Assembly (NCBI GenBank): GCA_941918925.1
Contig: OW799236.1
Span: 76,386,713-76,450,712 of the forward strand
From: Phyto melanocephala
Taxonomy: Eukaryota; Arthropoda; Insecta; Diptera; Rhinophoridae
Direction: 5' to 3'
Length of the DNA stretch: 64,000 bases
Shown: positions 33,391 to 44,989 of the stretch, one piece after another
Layout of the letters: the number at the start of each line of letters is the position of its first letter
Position numbering within the stretch: position 1 is the stretch's first letter
The notes under the pieces: model-generated
Told to the model about the DNA's origin: nothing
The model's database searches: none
Seen by the model: the letters and a program-made list of their open reading frames with translations, nothing else
Program-made: the position numbers and the translations under genes

Positions 33391-34158
33391 AGTTGGAGTT
33401 ACATGCCAACCGCTCATGCGTTGTTGCGTTTGATACTTTTTCACCATTTTATACGTTTCTAAATTCAAGTTACACACAATGCGTTTTATGCATCAACTTT
33501 TTTGTTTTAATCAGCTGTTGTGTTTATATTTTTATTAACTAAAAACAATTTTGTCAAAATGGAAAGTGAAATTGACATTTTAAGGGAATTTATGGAATTC
33601 ATTGAGTTAATGTACATGATAAATAGTTTGTGCTACAAGGGCCTACAAAAAGTTTAAAAATAACACGAGTATCAATAAGCATCTCCTCCATTGCACTTGT
33701 TTTCTTTTAATAATAAACAAACAGAGATGACACTCCGCACATAACCGTTATCGATAAATAGAATACAAATTTTGGTAATGAAAAAATTGTGTTTGAAATT
33801 TGTTTTTATGTATTTTTTTTTTTTTTGTTGTTAAAAGTAATTGTAAACTTTATTTCGAATACTTTTTCTTTTATTAAAAACATTCTTTAACACAAAAAAA
33901 TAGAAAAAATAAATTCACCACACAAACAGATTTATCGATAACATTTGTCATCCATGGCTATCAACAACAGCTGACATTTATTCACCTTTTATGCGACGGA
34001 TACAAAAGTAAAAGTAAACCTACTTTGCTGCGTTGATACGTTTATGCATTCTTTGCGTTTTGCCGTGTAACTTATCACATACAATTACGCTGATTCTACT
34101 TTTTGACTGATGCATAAAACGGAACAACGGATAGAACGCGTGGTATGTAACTCCAGCT
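33391..34158. mobile_element. PIF/Harbinger-like TIR element with TAA duplication
   Basis: The ends are AGTTGGAGTTACATGCCA on the left and, in reverse, AGCTGGAGTTACATACCA on the right. TAA lies immediately outside both (33388-33390 and 34159-34161). A three-base TWA target is typical of PIF/Harbinger elements. Subterminal GTTTTATGCATCA sequences are also inverted (33490 and 34105 areas). The only reading frame is a 32-codon ORF at 33559-33657 (MESEIDILREFMEFIELMYM...), perhaps the start of a lost protein. The rest is non-coding. Confidence 0.75.
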
Positions 34159-34164
34159 TAATAT

Positions 34165-34760
34165 TTTTAAATAATTTCTGCAATATAGTCTCCGCAACTG
34201 CGTCTTATAAACGTCATCCTATCAGTCCAATTTTGAAAATTTCTTATTTGGTTAACAGTATGTCTAATGTGATTGCTGGTCAGTATAGACCAGAGATTTG
34301 ATATATTCCCGCAAATAGTAGTCCGAAGGTGTCAAATCACACGAACGATTAGACTCAACTAGCACGATTTATCCTCCAAATGATTTTTAATTATATGAGG
34401 GATTTAAAATCACGAATCATTTGCTATTCACGGTAATGTTGGAACCGGTTTCGGATTTTTAAGACAAAAGAGCCACTGACGCCTTCGTCGTGTAAACCGC
34501 ACTAAACAAAGAATTTTTCGGCAATTTTGTTTGCTTATGTAGTCGTTATGCCAGAAATAAGCATCCTTGCTGAAGATGATTTGACTATACAAATCTTGTC
34601 CAACTTCCAAAAGATTATTAGCATATGCACCGGACACATGACTCAATTAATAGTCCGCTGGCGCCAATTGCTACACCAGTTGGATCTTATATGGATCGAT
34701 TATTGCGATTCCTCCGCCAGACTCGGCTGGTTTCTTCATGGTATGACCTCGCTTTGGATG
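34165..34760 (-). mobile_element. Mariner-like transposase remnant
   Basis: On the minus strand a PYKIQLV-QLAP block lies at about 34670-34700 (usual PYKIQLTQELKP). It is followed by QIIFSKDAYFWHNDYISKQN near 34540-34600, where the normal SDEA reads SKDA with the second acidic residue kept as Asp-Ala. Next are GSFVLKIRNRFQHYRE near 34440-34480, a deletion, KSLVYTDQQS near 34285, and the tail RMTFIRRSCGDYIAEIIFK at about 34170-34230. The plus-strand frame at 34625-34897 is largely antisense to this element. Confidence 0.75.
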
Positions 34761-36114
34761 AATGTTATGAAAAGAGTAAAAGTGGTCATGAATTAAGTAA
34801 TCCATATCATTGCTTATTACCTACTCGAATGACGAAATTTGGCGAACAGAGTGCGAATTGTATTAAAAAATTTCAACGATTTGTAAATGTAGTGTAAGTC
34901 TTTGCATGGTGATTTGCGAAAGTTTACTAAACGAATGTTAAACAGACTTAATTAGTATGACAGCTAGTTTTACAGTTCTCCCTATCGAAAGTTCTATTCG
35001 TAAAAACCTTTTATTAAAAATCGAAAAAGCACTGTACATGCATGTACAAGATTTGCGATAAATGATATACTTATGCACTTAATTATAACAATTCAAAAGA
35101 AATAACTATTTATAGAAAACTGTTAATATTTTATTTTTTTTAATTATTTAACTCTTACCACTCCTTAACACTATTTACATCGTGCTGCCACGCAATTGTC
35201 ACACATTAAGCGTAAAGAAAAACAAACATTTCAAAACTAGTCTTGAAATGAGTGGACTTACTTACAACTCCATTCATTCACATGCGAACAAACAACAACA
35301 ACAAAACACCAACAACAAAACACCAACAACTTGTTAATACAAATACTCCGTAGTAAATAGCAAATATTGGCCAATAAGTATAACTATTGTGATTTTTATT
35401 GAATGAACTTTCCTGCTGCTCATGTTATTGCCGATTACAACTGATTTTATGAAGGTTTGATTAAGTTCGATGTCTGGAGGTTTCTGTTACTGCTGCTGCT
35501 GCTTTTGCAATTGCCAACGGACATTAGCCCAAAAGCAAGCGACTAAAACTTAATAATAAAACGTAAATAACAAAAAATAAAGTCAAAACTTTGTTTTTTT
35601 TACGACAAAACTTTTATTACTGTGGGATATGTGTGTATGAGACATATGTACAATACATTATATACACATGCGTCTATATAATTTCTATTTTGGAGTATTT
35701 CTGTTATAATACAAACATATATTGTCCTTTTTTTGTTATAACTTTTCAGCAGCGTAAACGGGTGTCATTTACCCCACATAACTTTATATGAAAGAGTTAA
35801 TATTAAGGGATAACAACTTTATTAACTGGTCAGTACAAATTTAAGTTCTCCAATAGTTCTTAAATAGAAGGGCTGCATAATTAGTTTGAAAGTTTAGTAA
35901 AATTGACAATAAAAGTCTTAGGCCCATTGTTATAACATACCAATAGCCACAATTAGAATAGTATCAGCTGGATAACCAGTTTTTCTTTATTATGTATGTA
36001 CCTCAAATTAACAATTGCCATTAGTTGCCATTTTTCTGCTCTATAAATTAAAATATGGCAACTCCATTGCGATTTTGTTTCTGCGTATGAAGTTGTATTT
36101 ATTTTGTCATTCCA
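34761..36114. other. Unassigned region
   Basis: No supported gene. It holds a perfect 16-base palindrome TGTACATGCATGTACA at 35033-35048, a CAA-rich tract at 35285-35330 and a CTG run at 35490-35503. Confidence 0.4.
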
Positions 36115-36235
36115 TTTGTTACCTATGGAAATGTTCTTTTCAGATCCCATAAGACTTATTTTTTTTGAGTCCTGATTTCATTCTAGAACCATCTAGCTTA
36201 GTACGTCCGTCTGTCCATTTGTTTGTTTCATATTG
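36115..36235 (-). repeat. Family B repeat fragment, inverted
   Basis: GATCCCATAAGACTTATTTT, TTTTGAGTCCTGATTTCATT and CATCTAGCTTAGTACGTCCG are the reverse complement of the last 120 bases of family B (around 23160-23265). Confidence 0.6.
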
Positions 36236-36535
36236 AAAATGGGCTAAATTGTTTTATAAAATAGCTAGAGAATTATAGTTTGCAATGCAAGAAATTGTTA
36301 TAAAAAACGAATAAAATGCGACTGGGTCTAAATGAAATGACAGGGAGTGATAAAATATATGAGTGTTTAACTGAAACTTGTTCAAATTCGTTCAAATTCA
36401 AAAAACCAGAGAAAGAAATTGTTACTGCTTGTACAATATACGAAAACAATTGCAACGCAACATTTTGGATCCTTTCATGTCACTTCCTCTCACTTTACAT
36501 GTGGTAAAAGGATTAAAAATTGTGGTTATATTTTA
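36236..36535. other. Unassigned short stretch
   Basis: A 63-codon frame (36316-36507) exists but has no recognisable family and no splice or promoter support. Confidence 0.35.
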
Positions 36536-37713
36536 AAGGCCGATGTTGAATGTGAACCACACCTAAACGTCAAGTTTTTTCCGCATTTCACATGACATTT
36601 TGTAATTTCATATTAACTCAATTTCAACGATGGAAAAATACACAAGAATGCAACTCGTTAAAGTTATTCAGGCATATTATGAAACTGAGCGTTCAAATCA
36701 AAATGCATATCGTGCACTTCGTGTTTTCTTTGGTCAATTTTCTTGTCCAAATGTGCGTATAATCGGAAGAATCATGCAAAACTTCGAGCAAACTGAGCTC
36801 CAACTGCAGAAAATACTGCTATTGTTTGCGATAGTGTGGCTGAAGAGCCGCCCACCTCAACTCGTCATCGTGCCCAACAATTGCACCTCTCACGCTCGTC
36901 GTTGATGAACATTACGCATAAAGACTTGCTTTTACACGCTTAAAAGGTGTAATTGACTCAAGAACTAAAGCCTCTTGACCATTCTAAACGTCGTCAATGG
37001 TCAGAATGGTGGCAAGAAATGGCAACCGTGGATGATCAATTTTCAATGAAGACCATCTTCAGTGATGAGGCACTTTTCACATCCAGTGGATTCATCAATA
37101 AGCAGAATTGCAGCATTTTGGCGAATGATAATGCAAGAGTGATTGTCGAAAAACCAATGCACCCACAAAGAGTGGCTGTTTGGTGCGGTTTATGGGCTGG
37201 CGGCATCATCGGGCCGTATGTTTTTTTAAAAATGAGGCCGGTCAGGCAGTTACTGTGAATGATGTTCACTATCGTGAGATGATAACGAAATTTTTATGGC
37301 CCGACTTGGAAGATATTGATGAGGACGATATGTTGTTTCAACAGGACGGTGCCACTTGCCACACAGCTAACAAAACAATGGCTCTTTGTCGCGACAAATT
37401 CAATGGCCGTGTTATCTCACGTGGTGGCGATGTCAATTGGCCGCCAAGATCATGTGATTTGACACCGTTGGACTTCTTTCTTAGGGGTTTTTTAAAAGAA
37501 AAAAAAAATTTTTCAAGGGCAAATGGATGAGATAATTCAGCACATTAACGGCATAGAACCTCAATTACGCCTTAGCGTCATCGATGCCGCTGCGGCCATT
37601 TGGCTGATATTTTATTCCATACATAATTGAACCAAACCAATATTATCACAATAAAAAAAATGACAGTGGCTTCCTAAATAATCTGTGTTTTATTCAAAAT
37701 CAACACCGGCCCT
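36536..37713 (+). mobile_element. Nearly full-length mariner-like element with TIRs and TA duplication
   Basis: The left terminus AAGGCCGATGTTGAATGTGA starts at 36536. The right one, read in reverse, is AGGGCCGGTGTTGATTTTGA, ending at 37713. TA flanks both (36534-36535 and 37714-37715). The length is 1178 bp, normal for the superfamily. It encloses one transposase pseudogene (36630-37630). Fragments of the same family occur at 25000-25330 and probably at other mariner remnants in the window. Confidence 0.9.
36630..37630 (+). pseudogene. Mariner-like transposase, DUF4817 N-terminus, frameshifted
   Basis: The protein would cut and paste the element. The start MEKYTRMQLVKVIQAYYETE and NAYRALRVFFGQF are the DUF4817 helix-turn-helix seen at the N-terminus of one insect mariner group. 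The frame slips near 36811, then continues STRHRAQQLHLSRSSLMN, with two nonsense codons around 36944 and 36953. The catalytic blocks are KTIFSDEALF (first Asp, about 37060), MLFQQDGATCHTA (second Asp, about 37345) and PRSCDLTPLDFF (third Asp, about 37455). Further frame changes fall in a T run near 37220 and an A run near 37500. The tail continues EIIQHINGIEPQLRLS. Counting residues, 36 lie between the second and third catalytic Asp. Confidence 0.88.
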
Positions 37714-37950
37714 TATAATTTAATTACCCTTTATAATGGTACTATTTTATTATTTTATTATTACAGTCATTGGCATCATTTGCCATTAGCAAATTTTAAA
37801 AAACTAATCAATCCAATTTTTAAAAATTTTAGACTTAGACCACTTTCATAATTAACACTAAACGGATTTGAAATAGCAAATATTCAAAAATGGTTAATTT
37901 TTAACAACATCATGAAAATCACACTGAACTAATTTAGATAAAATAAGTAA

Positions 37951-38857
37951 GAACGCTGTACTCGGCCGAGCCGAATCTGTAAATACCCTTCACCATCATG
38001 TACATACACAGGTATAATCCCACATCGTAGCTTAACCTATATTTCATGTTATACGCCATTTTTCCTTATTATTTCCAACGCCATCCTTGACTGTATTCTA
38101 CTAGTCAAGCCCTTTCATTTGATACCCATATTAATGGGGTTAAAAAAATGTTCTGCCATTTTGCTAAGGACGCCATCTTGGATTTTACATTTTTTAATAA
38201 TTTACTCTTCTCATTCTCTTTCATTTAATACCAATATTAGGGGGGTTCAAGAAGTTACATTTTAAAATACCAGATTCGACCCGTATATAAATTTACTGTC
38301 CACCATTTTGTAGTGGCGGCCAACATGAGTTTTAATTTTTTTTATAGTGCTTATATTGCGCTAGTCAAGTCCTTTCAGATGATAACAATATTGCCTCTCG
38401 TTTGTCTAGAAGCTGAAAAAAAATAATTCACGTTTGTAAATTTTTGGAATATATATTTTTAAAAAAAAAATTTTGTCTATAGCTTTACCGATTAGAGCCC
38501 GCTTCATCCAAAATTTTTTACGAATATCTCTAGAGGCATGTTATAACTACAAATTGTAGCAAAGGTACCTATAAATTATTCTATGATTTGGGGTGATTGT
38601 GCTGAAATTCAATAGCGATCCATTCCCGGATGTTTCTAACAGATTGATACCATACACAGATCTGAAGAACATACAGTTGCTTCTAAAAGTTGATTTCAAC
38701 CAACACACGGATAGACAGGCATATGGTTAATCGACTCCTTTATTCATAAGCTTTTAGAAAATATATACTTTATGGGGTCGAAAACGAAAATTGTAGAAAT
38801 TACAAACGGAATGACAAAACTATATATACCCTTGTGCACCACAGGTGAAGGGTATAA
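37951..38857 (+). repeat. Family A repeat, copy 5
   Basis: It starts with the hairpin TCGGCCGAGCCGA and AAATACCCTTCACCATCATG, and ends CCACAGGTGAAGGGTATAAT. The interior has TTTGATACCCATATTAATGG-type repeats, TAGTGGCGGCC, AACACACGGATAGACAGG and TTTATGGGGTCGAAAACG. It is non-coding. Confidence 0.8.
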
Positions 38858-39171
38858 TTAATATGGTGTGGAGGAAGTGATAAACTCATCTTATTTCTTT
38901 TTTGACTTGGGTCACTTTTATAATAAGGGGCACATAAGTATATTAACGAAAATGTTATTATACTTGTAAACTCCATGATGGCTTTTGACCCACTCTTTAG
39001 TTGCTAATCAAGCAAGTAGATTATACTTATTTATATCGATTGTTAAAACCTTTACGAATTTCCCCAGAAATTCAAACACTGTATACTCTGCTCTAAGAAA
39101 CTATAGTTTTTTTTTAACAAAAAAAAGAAAATTTAAAGGACCTGAAAACAGAAAGCACAAATCATATAGAC
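38858..39171. other. Unassigned spacer
   Basis: No supported gene. The frame at 38985-39194 runs into the family E element and has no domain. Confidence 0.4.
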
Positions 39172-39420
39172 GGTCACAAGTAGAAAGGCCCTAACTCGTA
39201 TTTATTACAAAATTGAGTTTTTTTTAAAGATTTCCATACATTTCACAGAATTACACCTCGACACCAAAACTTAATGTTATAAGTAGTGTCAAAAATAACA
39301 GTTTTACAAGTAAATTTTACCAAAGAAATTACATTATGAGAATACCATTTCTATTACGTTTTTGCTTTTCCTGTAAAATTAAAATTATTTGAGTTAGGAC
39401 CTTTCTTTCATTCTATGACC
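39172..39420. mobile_element. Family E TIR element, copy 2
   Basis: The left end GGTCACAAGTAGAAAGGCCC and right end GGACCTTTCTTTCATTCTATGACC form inverted repeats like those at 13553 and 14019. The inner CTATTACGTTTTTGCTTTTCCTGTAAAA also matches the first copy. At about 250 bp it is half the length of copy 1. Confidence 0.7.
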
Positions 39421-39766
39421 AACGATTTGCAAACTTTTTGGTTGAAATATTTAAATTTGACAACTAAATATCTGGCCAATACTCAAACTCAGCAATGGCA
39501 ACGAAAAGACAGTTGTAATTTTTTGGCTGTCTTGAACGAGTTATTGACTAAAGAAATTGTGTAACGGTCTGGATGTTGTCAATGATGAGGTTGTGAGAAA
39601 AACTAAATCAAATTCTTTTTATTGTATTTTTATGTAATAACGAAAGAAATTGAAGGAATACTTTACTTAAGTAGTTGAAGGGTTTAAGAGTTTGCAATAT
39701 TTCCGTTATAAATATGTGTGTCAACATGAAAACGAATAAAAATATTTGTCTTTTTTTTATTTATTA
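39421..39766. other. Unassigned spacer
   Basis: Nothing recognised. It ends at a Helitron terminus. Confidence 0.45.
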
Positions 39767-40420
39767 CTAGCTAGTACCCGGTGTGCTTCGCCACCCCAAA
39801 TTTTAGTATTTAATTAATATGGCAGGTGCCACGCCCACTATTGTTAATGCACCCATTTTTTCCATAAATGTTTATTTGAATATCAAAGTTGCTTTTGCAA
39901 AATTTTAGTACTCTAATCGATATCGTTTTCCAGATATACGAATTTTAGTATTTAATTCATATGGTAGGTGCCACACCCACTATTGATAATGCAACCATTT
40001 CTTGACTAAATGTTTATTTGGATGTCAAAGTTGCTCTTGCAAAATTTTACTACTCTAATCGATATCGTTTTCCAAATATACGAATTTTAGTATTAAATTC
40101 ATGTGGCCACGCCTACTATTGCAAGTACGCCCATTTTTTACCCAAATGTTCGTGTGGATGTAAAAGTTTACCGTACTTAGTTTGAAGACTCTAGCTGCAT
40201 TTACTTACGTGATATATAATATTTAATACTTATTCTTTAACAGGGCGTGGCCCACTTACAATTTCAAACCAAAGTATAGCCTACAGTTCCTTCCAGACAT
40301 ACAGAAAGATTCTGTGAAAATTTCAAGGAAATCGGTCCAGACGTTTAACCGTCTATAAAGCATAAGCAAACATACAAACATATAAACATACAAACACACA
40401 TTGATTTTTATATATATAGA
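39767..40420 (-). mobile_element. Non-autonomous Helitron, 654 bp
   Basis: On the minus strand the 5' end is TCTATATATATAAAAATC at 40420, preceded by A. The 3' end is GCGAAGCACACCGGGTACTAGCTAG at 39767, read as a GC-rich region then CTAG, followed by T. TC...CTAG with insertion between A and T is the Helitron signature. Inside is a unit of about 120 bases (TTTTAGTATTTAATTAATATGG, GGTGCCACGCCCAC, CTAATCGATATCG) present two and a half times. No helicase is encoded. Confidence 0.85.
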
Positions 40421-42289
40421 TGTAGAGTAAATAAAATTTGTATTAATTTTTCTTTTTATTTTAGCAGATTTTCATAATTATTTGATGTGTGTGCATGCAG
40501 CAGCAGCAGCATCCATGACAACATCATCAGCAACAGTGATGCTATTAATTCATGTGACCATTTGTCGGTGTTTTTGTGTATTTGTCCGTTTGAGAGGTGG
40601 TGGGCTATATTTCGTTTGTACTATTTGTCCTGTATTTCCTGCTGCTGCATGTTTATTTACACATAAAACATGAAATATTTGACTGGGCTTTTTTGTTTTC
40701 CAACAATTGTTGTATGTTGCTGCCTGTTGTTTGAGCTTTAATCCATAAATGTTTATTATTTTTTATGTTGATTTTTATCAGTCATTCAATTCGACATACG
40801 TACATTGTGACAATCTGTCTGTCAGTCATTCAGTGGTTCGGCGCATCTCTTAATACATGTTTTTTGTTTGTACTCATTTTATTATCATCATTGTTAATAA
40901 TATGTTATTTGCTGTTGCTTGCTGTTGCTTGCTATTGCTGCTGCTTTTGCTGTTATTTGGGCGACAACAACGTTTTTCATTGTCGATGTTGTGTTATTAT
41001 GACATAAATATGTTGTTGGCTACTTGTAAGTAGTCTCTTGTTGTTTTGTTCATTTAGTTTGTTTTTTGTATTGTTTTTTTCCTCCTGTATAAATATGTGG
41101 GTATGAATGCCTTATGTTGACTGTTTTCAAAAGTTTACATCGTCCGTTTGTTGGAGTTTTATGATTATTTTTTTTTATTGAGTCATTAACCCTTTCACTT
41201 AGTCGGAGCAAAAAATGAATTAAACTTAAAGCAGCATACATGACATATCCAGAGTTAAGTAGGCGTTAGACTAAAGAAGGGCTTATCAGTGTAAGAAATC
41301 AAATTAAATTTTTAAATGAGCCCAACAACAACAACACCATCAAGAAGGACAACAGTAAAAAGGGTAGAAATTCTCATGCATACTTGTGTTTATTTGTCCA
41401 TACAACCTTCATACAAGTTGAACAGTGGGACAAAGAACTAAATATAAGAAAAAGTTTATGGTGTCGAATTTTATAATATAATTGGAAAATGCAGCCGAAT
41501 TATATTGTCATTAAAAGAGGCTAAATTTACCTAATCTTGATCTAGGTTGAAGCATGTTGACACGACGCCTCCACTTAACACTACACATTCATAATTGGCT
41601 TTAACAGCTATTCTTATTTTTTTTGTGTACATATAAAACACTTACAGAAGCGAGAGAAAAAAATGCAACTCGATAAGATATTTGCCTATTTATTCTTGGT
41701 ATTAATCGGTTACATACGAATTTATTTTCTACAATTACTCCCAAATTCTTTTAGGCTTTAATAGAATAAGTCAATTTTATTATTGTTTATTATTGTTTAT
41801 TTTTAAGAAAATTAGGTTTTAGCAAAAAGAAAACTGCAACTTCTTAAAATAAATTTCAATTAAATTGTGCTTAGATTGTGTGTGAAACGGTAATAAAATA
41901 TTATGGTAAAAAATAATCTTAATATGGTGAGTAAATTTTTGGCAAATAAAATGTAACACAATACTAAAATGTAGCCTAACTCTTCTTAGACCTCTTTTAT
42001 ACTGTAAATATTTTTTTAATCAGTTATTTTATTTTTCAATTTAAAAAATTTATAAATGTCAATATTTCTTTTTATTTTAAGACTACTTGCCCAATTTGCT
42101 AGTTTAATTCCATTCGTGTTAAAAAATTTGCTACCAAAACGACTTGTGCTACCATTTCACGCAAGCCCTGGTTATAAAATTTTTCTTAAAACTAATAACT
42201 TGTGACATAAAAATTATTTTCCTCTATCGCTTTTCATTTCGACGGCATGGAATGGATATTAAATAAATAAATAGAAAACATATTTTTCT
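40421..42289. other. Unassigned region, CAG/CTG-rich
   Basis: No supported gene. A run of five CAG-type triplets lies at about 40497-40512, and TGCTGTTGCT units repeat at 40910-40950. Open frames (40482-40673, 40765-41007) mainly translate these repeats. Confidence 0.4.
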
Positions 42290-42850
42290 ATTCTTGTTTT
42301 ATAATTTCCTCTAGTTGCAACAAATTTGATGGCCGTTTTTCAAAGCTTTTGTATTGGGTTATAATCAGGAAATTGTGGAGGCCATTACACACCTGTAACA
42401 CGAAGGTCTTTTAAAAAATTGAAGAATGTTTTCAATGGCTAATAGGGGCATATGGGCAAGCATGTGCAGTTGCAAAAATTTTGCAACATTTTATGGTTTA
42501 TTAAAATTTGGTTATGGAAGCTGTGCTATTACGGGATAAAGCATCTTTGAAAATATTAATTAGCTTAGTTTTCTTACACTAATATAATATTCCACACACA
42601 CTCAGTTGATAACTAATGTCTGGGCGAACATCTTTGTTTTGGCGGACGACGCACGTAATCAATACTATCAGAGCCAAATAAATTTAGTTTTAATTCGTCG
42701 CTCTAAAACACTATGGCCGCCTTTCGTACTGCCAACTTTCACCTGTTTTAAAATTTCGATCATCTGATGGTCTTTCCAGGCAGTATATTTTCTTTCTGAC
42801 TTGCTCCGCACATTATTTCTTTGAAGGTATCTGTTACTTTGTTAAATTGT
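42290..42850 (-). mobile_element. Tc1-like transposase remnant
   Basis: On the minus strand, SDELKLNLFGSDSIDYVRRP near 42640-42700 matches the Tc1 first catalytic block (SDESKFxLFGSDGxxYVRRP). WPPQFPDYNPI near 42350-42380 matches the third block (WPxQSPDLNPIE). In between the sequence is scrambled by stops and frame changes. The type is Tc1 rather than the DUF4817 mariner group found elsewhere in this window. Confidence 0.75.
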
Positions 42851-42883
42851 TAATATCAAATTAATAGGAAACTTCACGCATTA

Positions 42884-43600
42884 TGCTAGGCGCACAATTG
42901 GGACGAACGACGAATTTTTCGTCGCGAATATTCGTCATCAAAAATAAAACACATTTGTGTATATGAGAATGCATAGAATTGTGGCGTCAGTCGAAGTTCG
43001 CTATACGCGGCGAACTCTGCAATAGATTTATTTCTATTTCTTACGCCGGCGAACGACGAACAAATTGATACAAGGTGACCATTTTTTATTAAATTTGGAT
43101 TTACTTCTCAACTTTTTAAGAAAATAAAGTTAGTTTTTACTTTAATTATTGTTTTATTTTTTATTTTAAAACATTTAAAATAAGTATCAAAAAGTTAAGA
43201 ACAAAAATTTGTTTTTATTTGTGTTATTGCAAATGTTTAAGTTTATTAAGTGATCTTTTTTATATGGTCACACTATTAGCTATTATACACAAACAACATT
43301 TTTATTATTGTTTAATGCACGTACCCACGATATTCTTTGCAAACGTTTGCTTATACGTAAACAAGTTTTTATTATTACAGAAATTATATTTATTGTTTTG
43401 TTGAGTTTCACAAAAAATTAAATTCTTCGATTATTTTTGTTTTTTCTTTGCACAAACACTAAACAATTTTATCAACTATAAAAGATGTAACTTTTTCGTC
43501 GTTGTTGTGTTTCACACGACGAATTTGCACAACGAAATTTTACCGAAGAGTTCGTCGTGTTGGGCGAAATTCGTCGTTCGTCCCAATTGTGCGCCGAGCA
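42884..43600. mobile_element. PIF/Harbinger-like TIR element, TTA duplication
   Basis: Terminal repeats of about 33 bp are nearly perfect: TGCTAGGCGCACAATTGGGA on the left and, in reverse, TGCTCGGCGCACAATTGGGA on the right. Each is followed inwards by CGAACGACGAAT. TTA flanks both ends (42881-42883 and 43601-43603). CGACGAA or TTCGTCG motifs are repeated many times near both ends. The 717-bp interior has no transposase. A TWA target is typical of PIF/Harbinger. Confidence 0.8.
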
Positions 43601-43789
43601 TTACTTTACCCCGTTTAAAAGAATATATAACGACAAATTTGTCATCACTTCAGCTGGTAGCTAGATGTTTCTATCAGAATTTATAATTCATAATTTTTAT
43701 TCTTCAATTTAGTCTTACAATGAAATCTTAAGTAGTTATACATTAGGAATGACACTGCCTTGCTGACTATGAAGACCTTCAGCAATGTT
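43601..43789. other. Unassigned spacer
   Basis: Nothing recognised. Confidence 0.4.
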
Positions 43790-44970
43790 TACCTAAATGT
43801 TTACACAATGATGTCGAATTGAAAATGGTAAAAACTAAAGCCAAACAGTTTGGAGCACGTTTGGGGCACAAAGATTTTAAAGCTAGCAACGATTGGCTTG
43901 ATAGTTTTAAAAATTGCCATGATATCGGATTTCAAAAAGTGAGTTGAGAAAGTGTCAGTGCAAGTAATCAAATTTGTGATGATTGACAACATTGTTACAA
44001 AGTGTGTTATGGGCCGGACAATATTTATAATGTAGACGAAACTGAACTATTTTTTTATTACACACCAGACCAAGAAATCCAAGAAATGTCACGATGATAA
44101 ATATAATAAATAAATATTATCTATTCTGTTTACTGTCAACATTACAGGCCCTGAGAAGAGAAAACTAATCTACGATGTTTTAAAAAATTAAAAAGTTTAC
44201 CAGTGGACTACACTGCAAACAAGAACGCTTGGATACCCAGCGATATATGGTTAGATTATTTAACAAAATTTGATAACGATATGACTAATGCCAAACTTAA
44301 AGTTTTATTGTTTATCGATAACTGCACGGCACAAAAAATTCTCCATCACTAAAATCCATCAAACTACAATTTTTGCCGCCAAACGCTAATTCGAAACTAC
44401 AACCTCTAGCTCTGGAAATAATTAAAAATTAGAAACAATTTTATCGCAAAGAGATGGTTAAAATTTAAGTCAATGATCTAGAGGAGCTTTATAATCGTTT
44501 TACAGGAAATAAGAATGACCCACAAGGCGTGGAAAAATGTCCAAAAATCAATCATCATTAACTATTTTTCGACTTCTGGCTTTATCAAACGCCCAAATAT
44601 TTTGATTACAAAAAATATTTGCTTCTAAAACGGTGAAGAATGGCTTGTTCTTAAACACATTTTAATTTAATCAGTGATAATTTTGTGAATTTCGATGACA
44701 ACTTCGACTAGGTCCCTTACCGATAATGACCTTATTTCTAGTGTAACGAAACCACAAGATAATGGTCAGCGGGAGAAAAGAAACTGTAGAAATTGGAAAG
44801 GCTGTAACTACTAGAAAGACTAAAATAATTGTCGGAAAACTGCAATCATTTCTTAAGGCACAAGGCTATACACTGCAGGTTACATTCGATAGTTTAACAT
44901 CTGTTGGAAAAACTATTGATGATTGCATTCGAAACATGCGTAGACAAACAAAATTACACAATATTTAAAT
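43790..44970 (+). pseudogene. Pogo/Tigger-like transposase, heavily mutated
   Basis: Pieces in order: VELKMVKTKAKQFGARLG and FKASNDWLDSFKN (CENP-B-type DNA-binding helix, about 43820-43920), NIYNVDETELFFYYTPDQ (first catalytic Asp, about 44020-44075), NAWIPSDIWLDYLTKFDNDM (about 44225-44285), KVLLFIDNCTAQ (second Asp, about 44300-44335), and LQPLALEII (about 44400-44430, in place of the usual third block). The tail IVGKLQSFLKAQGY ends the protein near 44965. Stops and frame changes are frequent. No terminal repeats were found, so the element ends have probably been lost. It may share its family with the fragment at 1750. Confidence 0.8.
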
Positions 44971-44989
44971 AAAATCCAATGAAAAAAGT

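Noticed and set aside
34625..34897. A 90-codon plus-strand frame with a GTAAGT-like donor near its end, at first taken for a host exon
   Set aside because: The opposite strand spells PYKIQLV-QLAP and then the first catalytic block of a mariner transposase across its first half, so the frame is most likely antisense to a degraded transposon.
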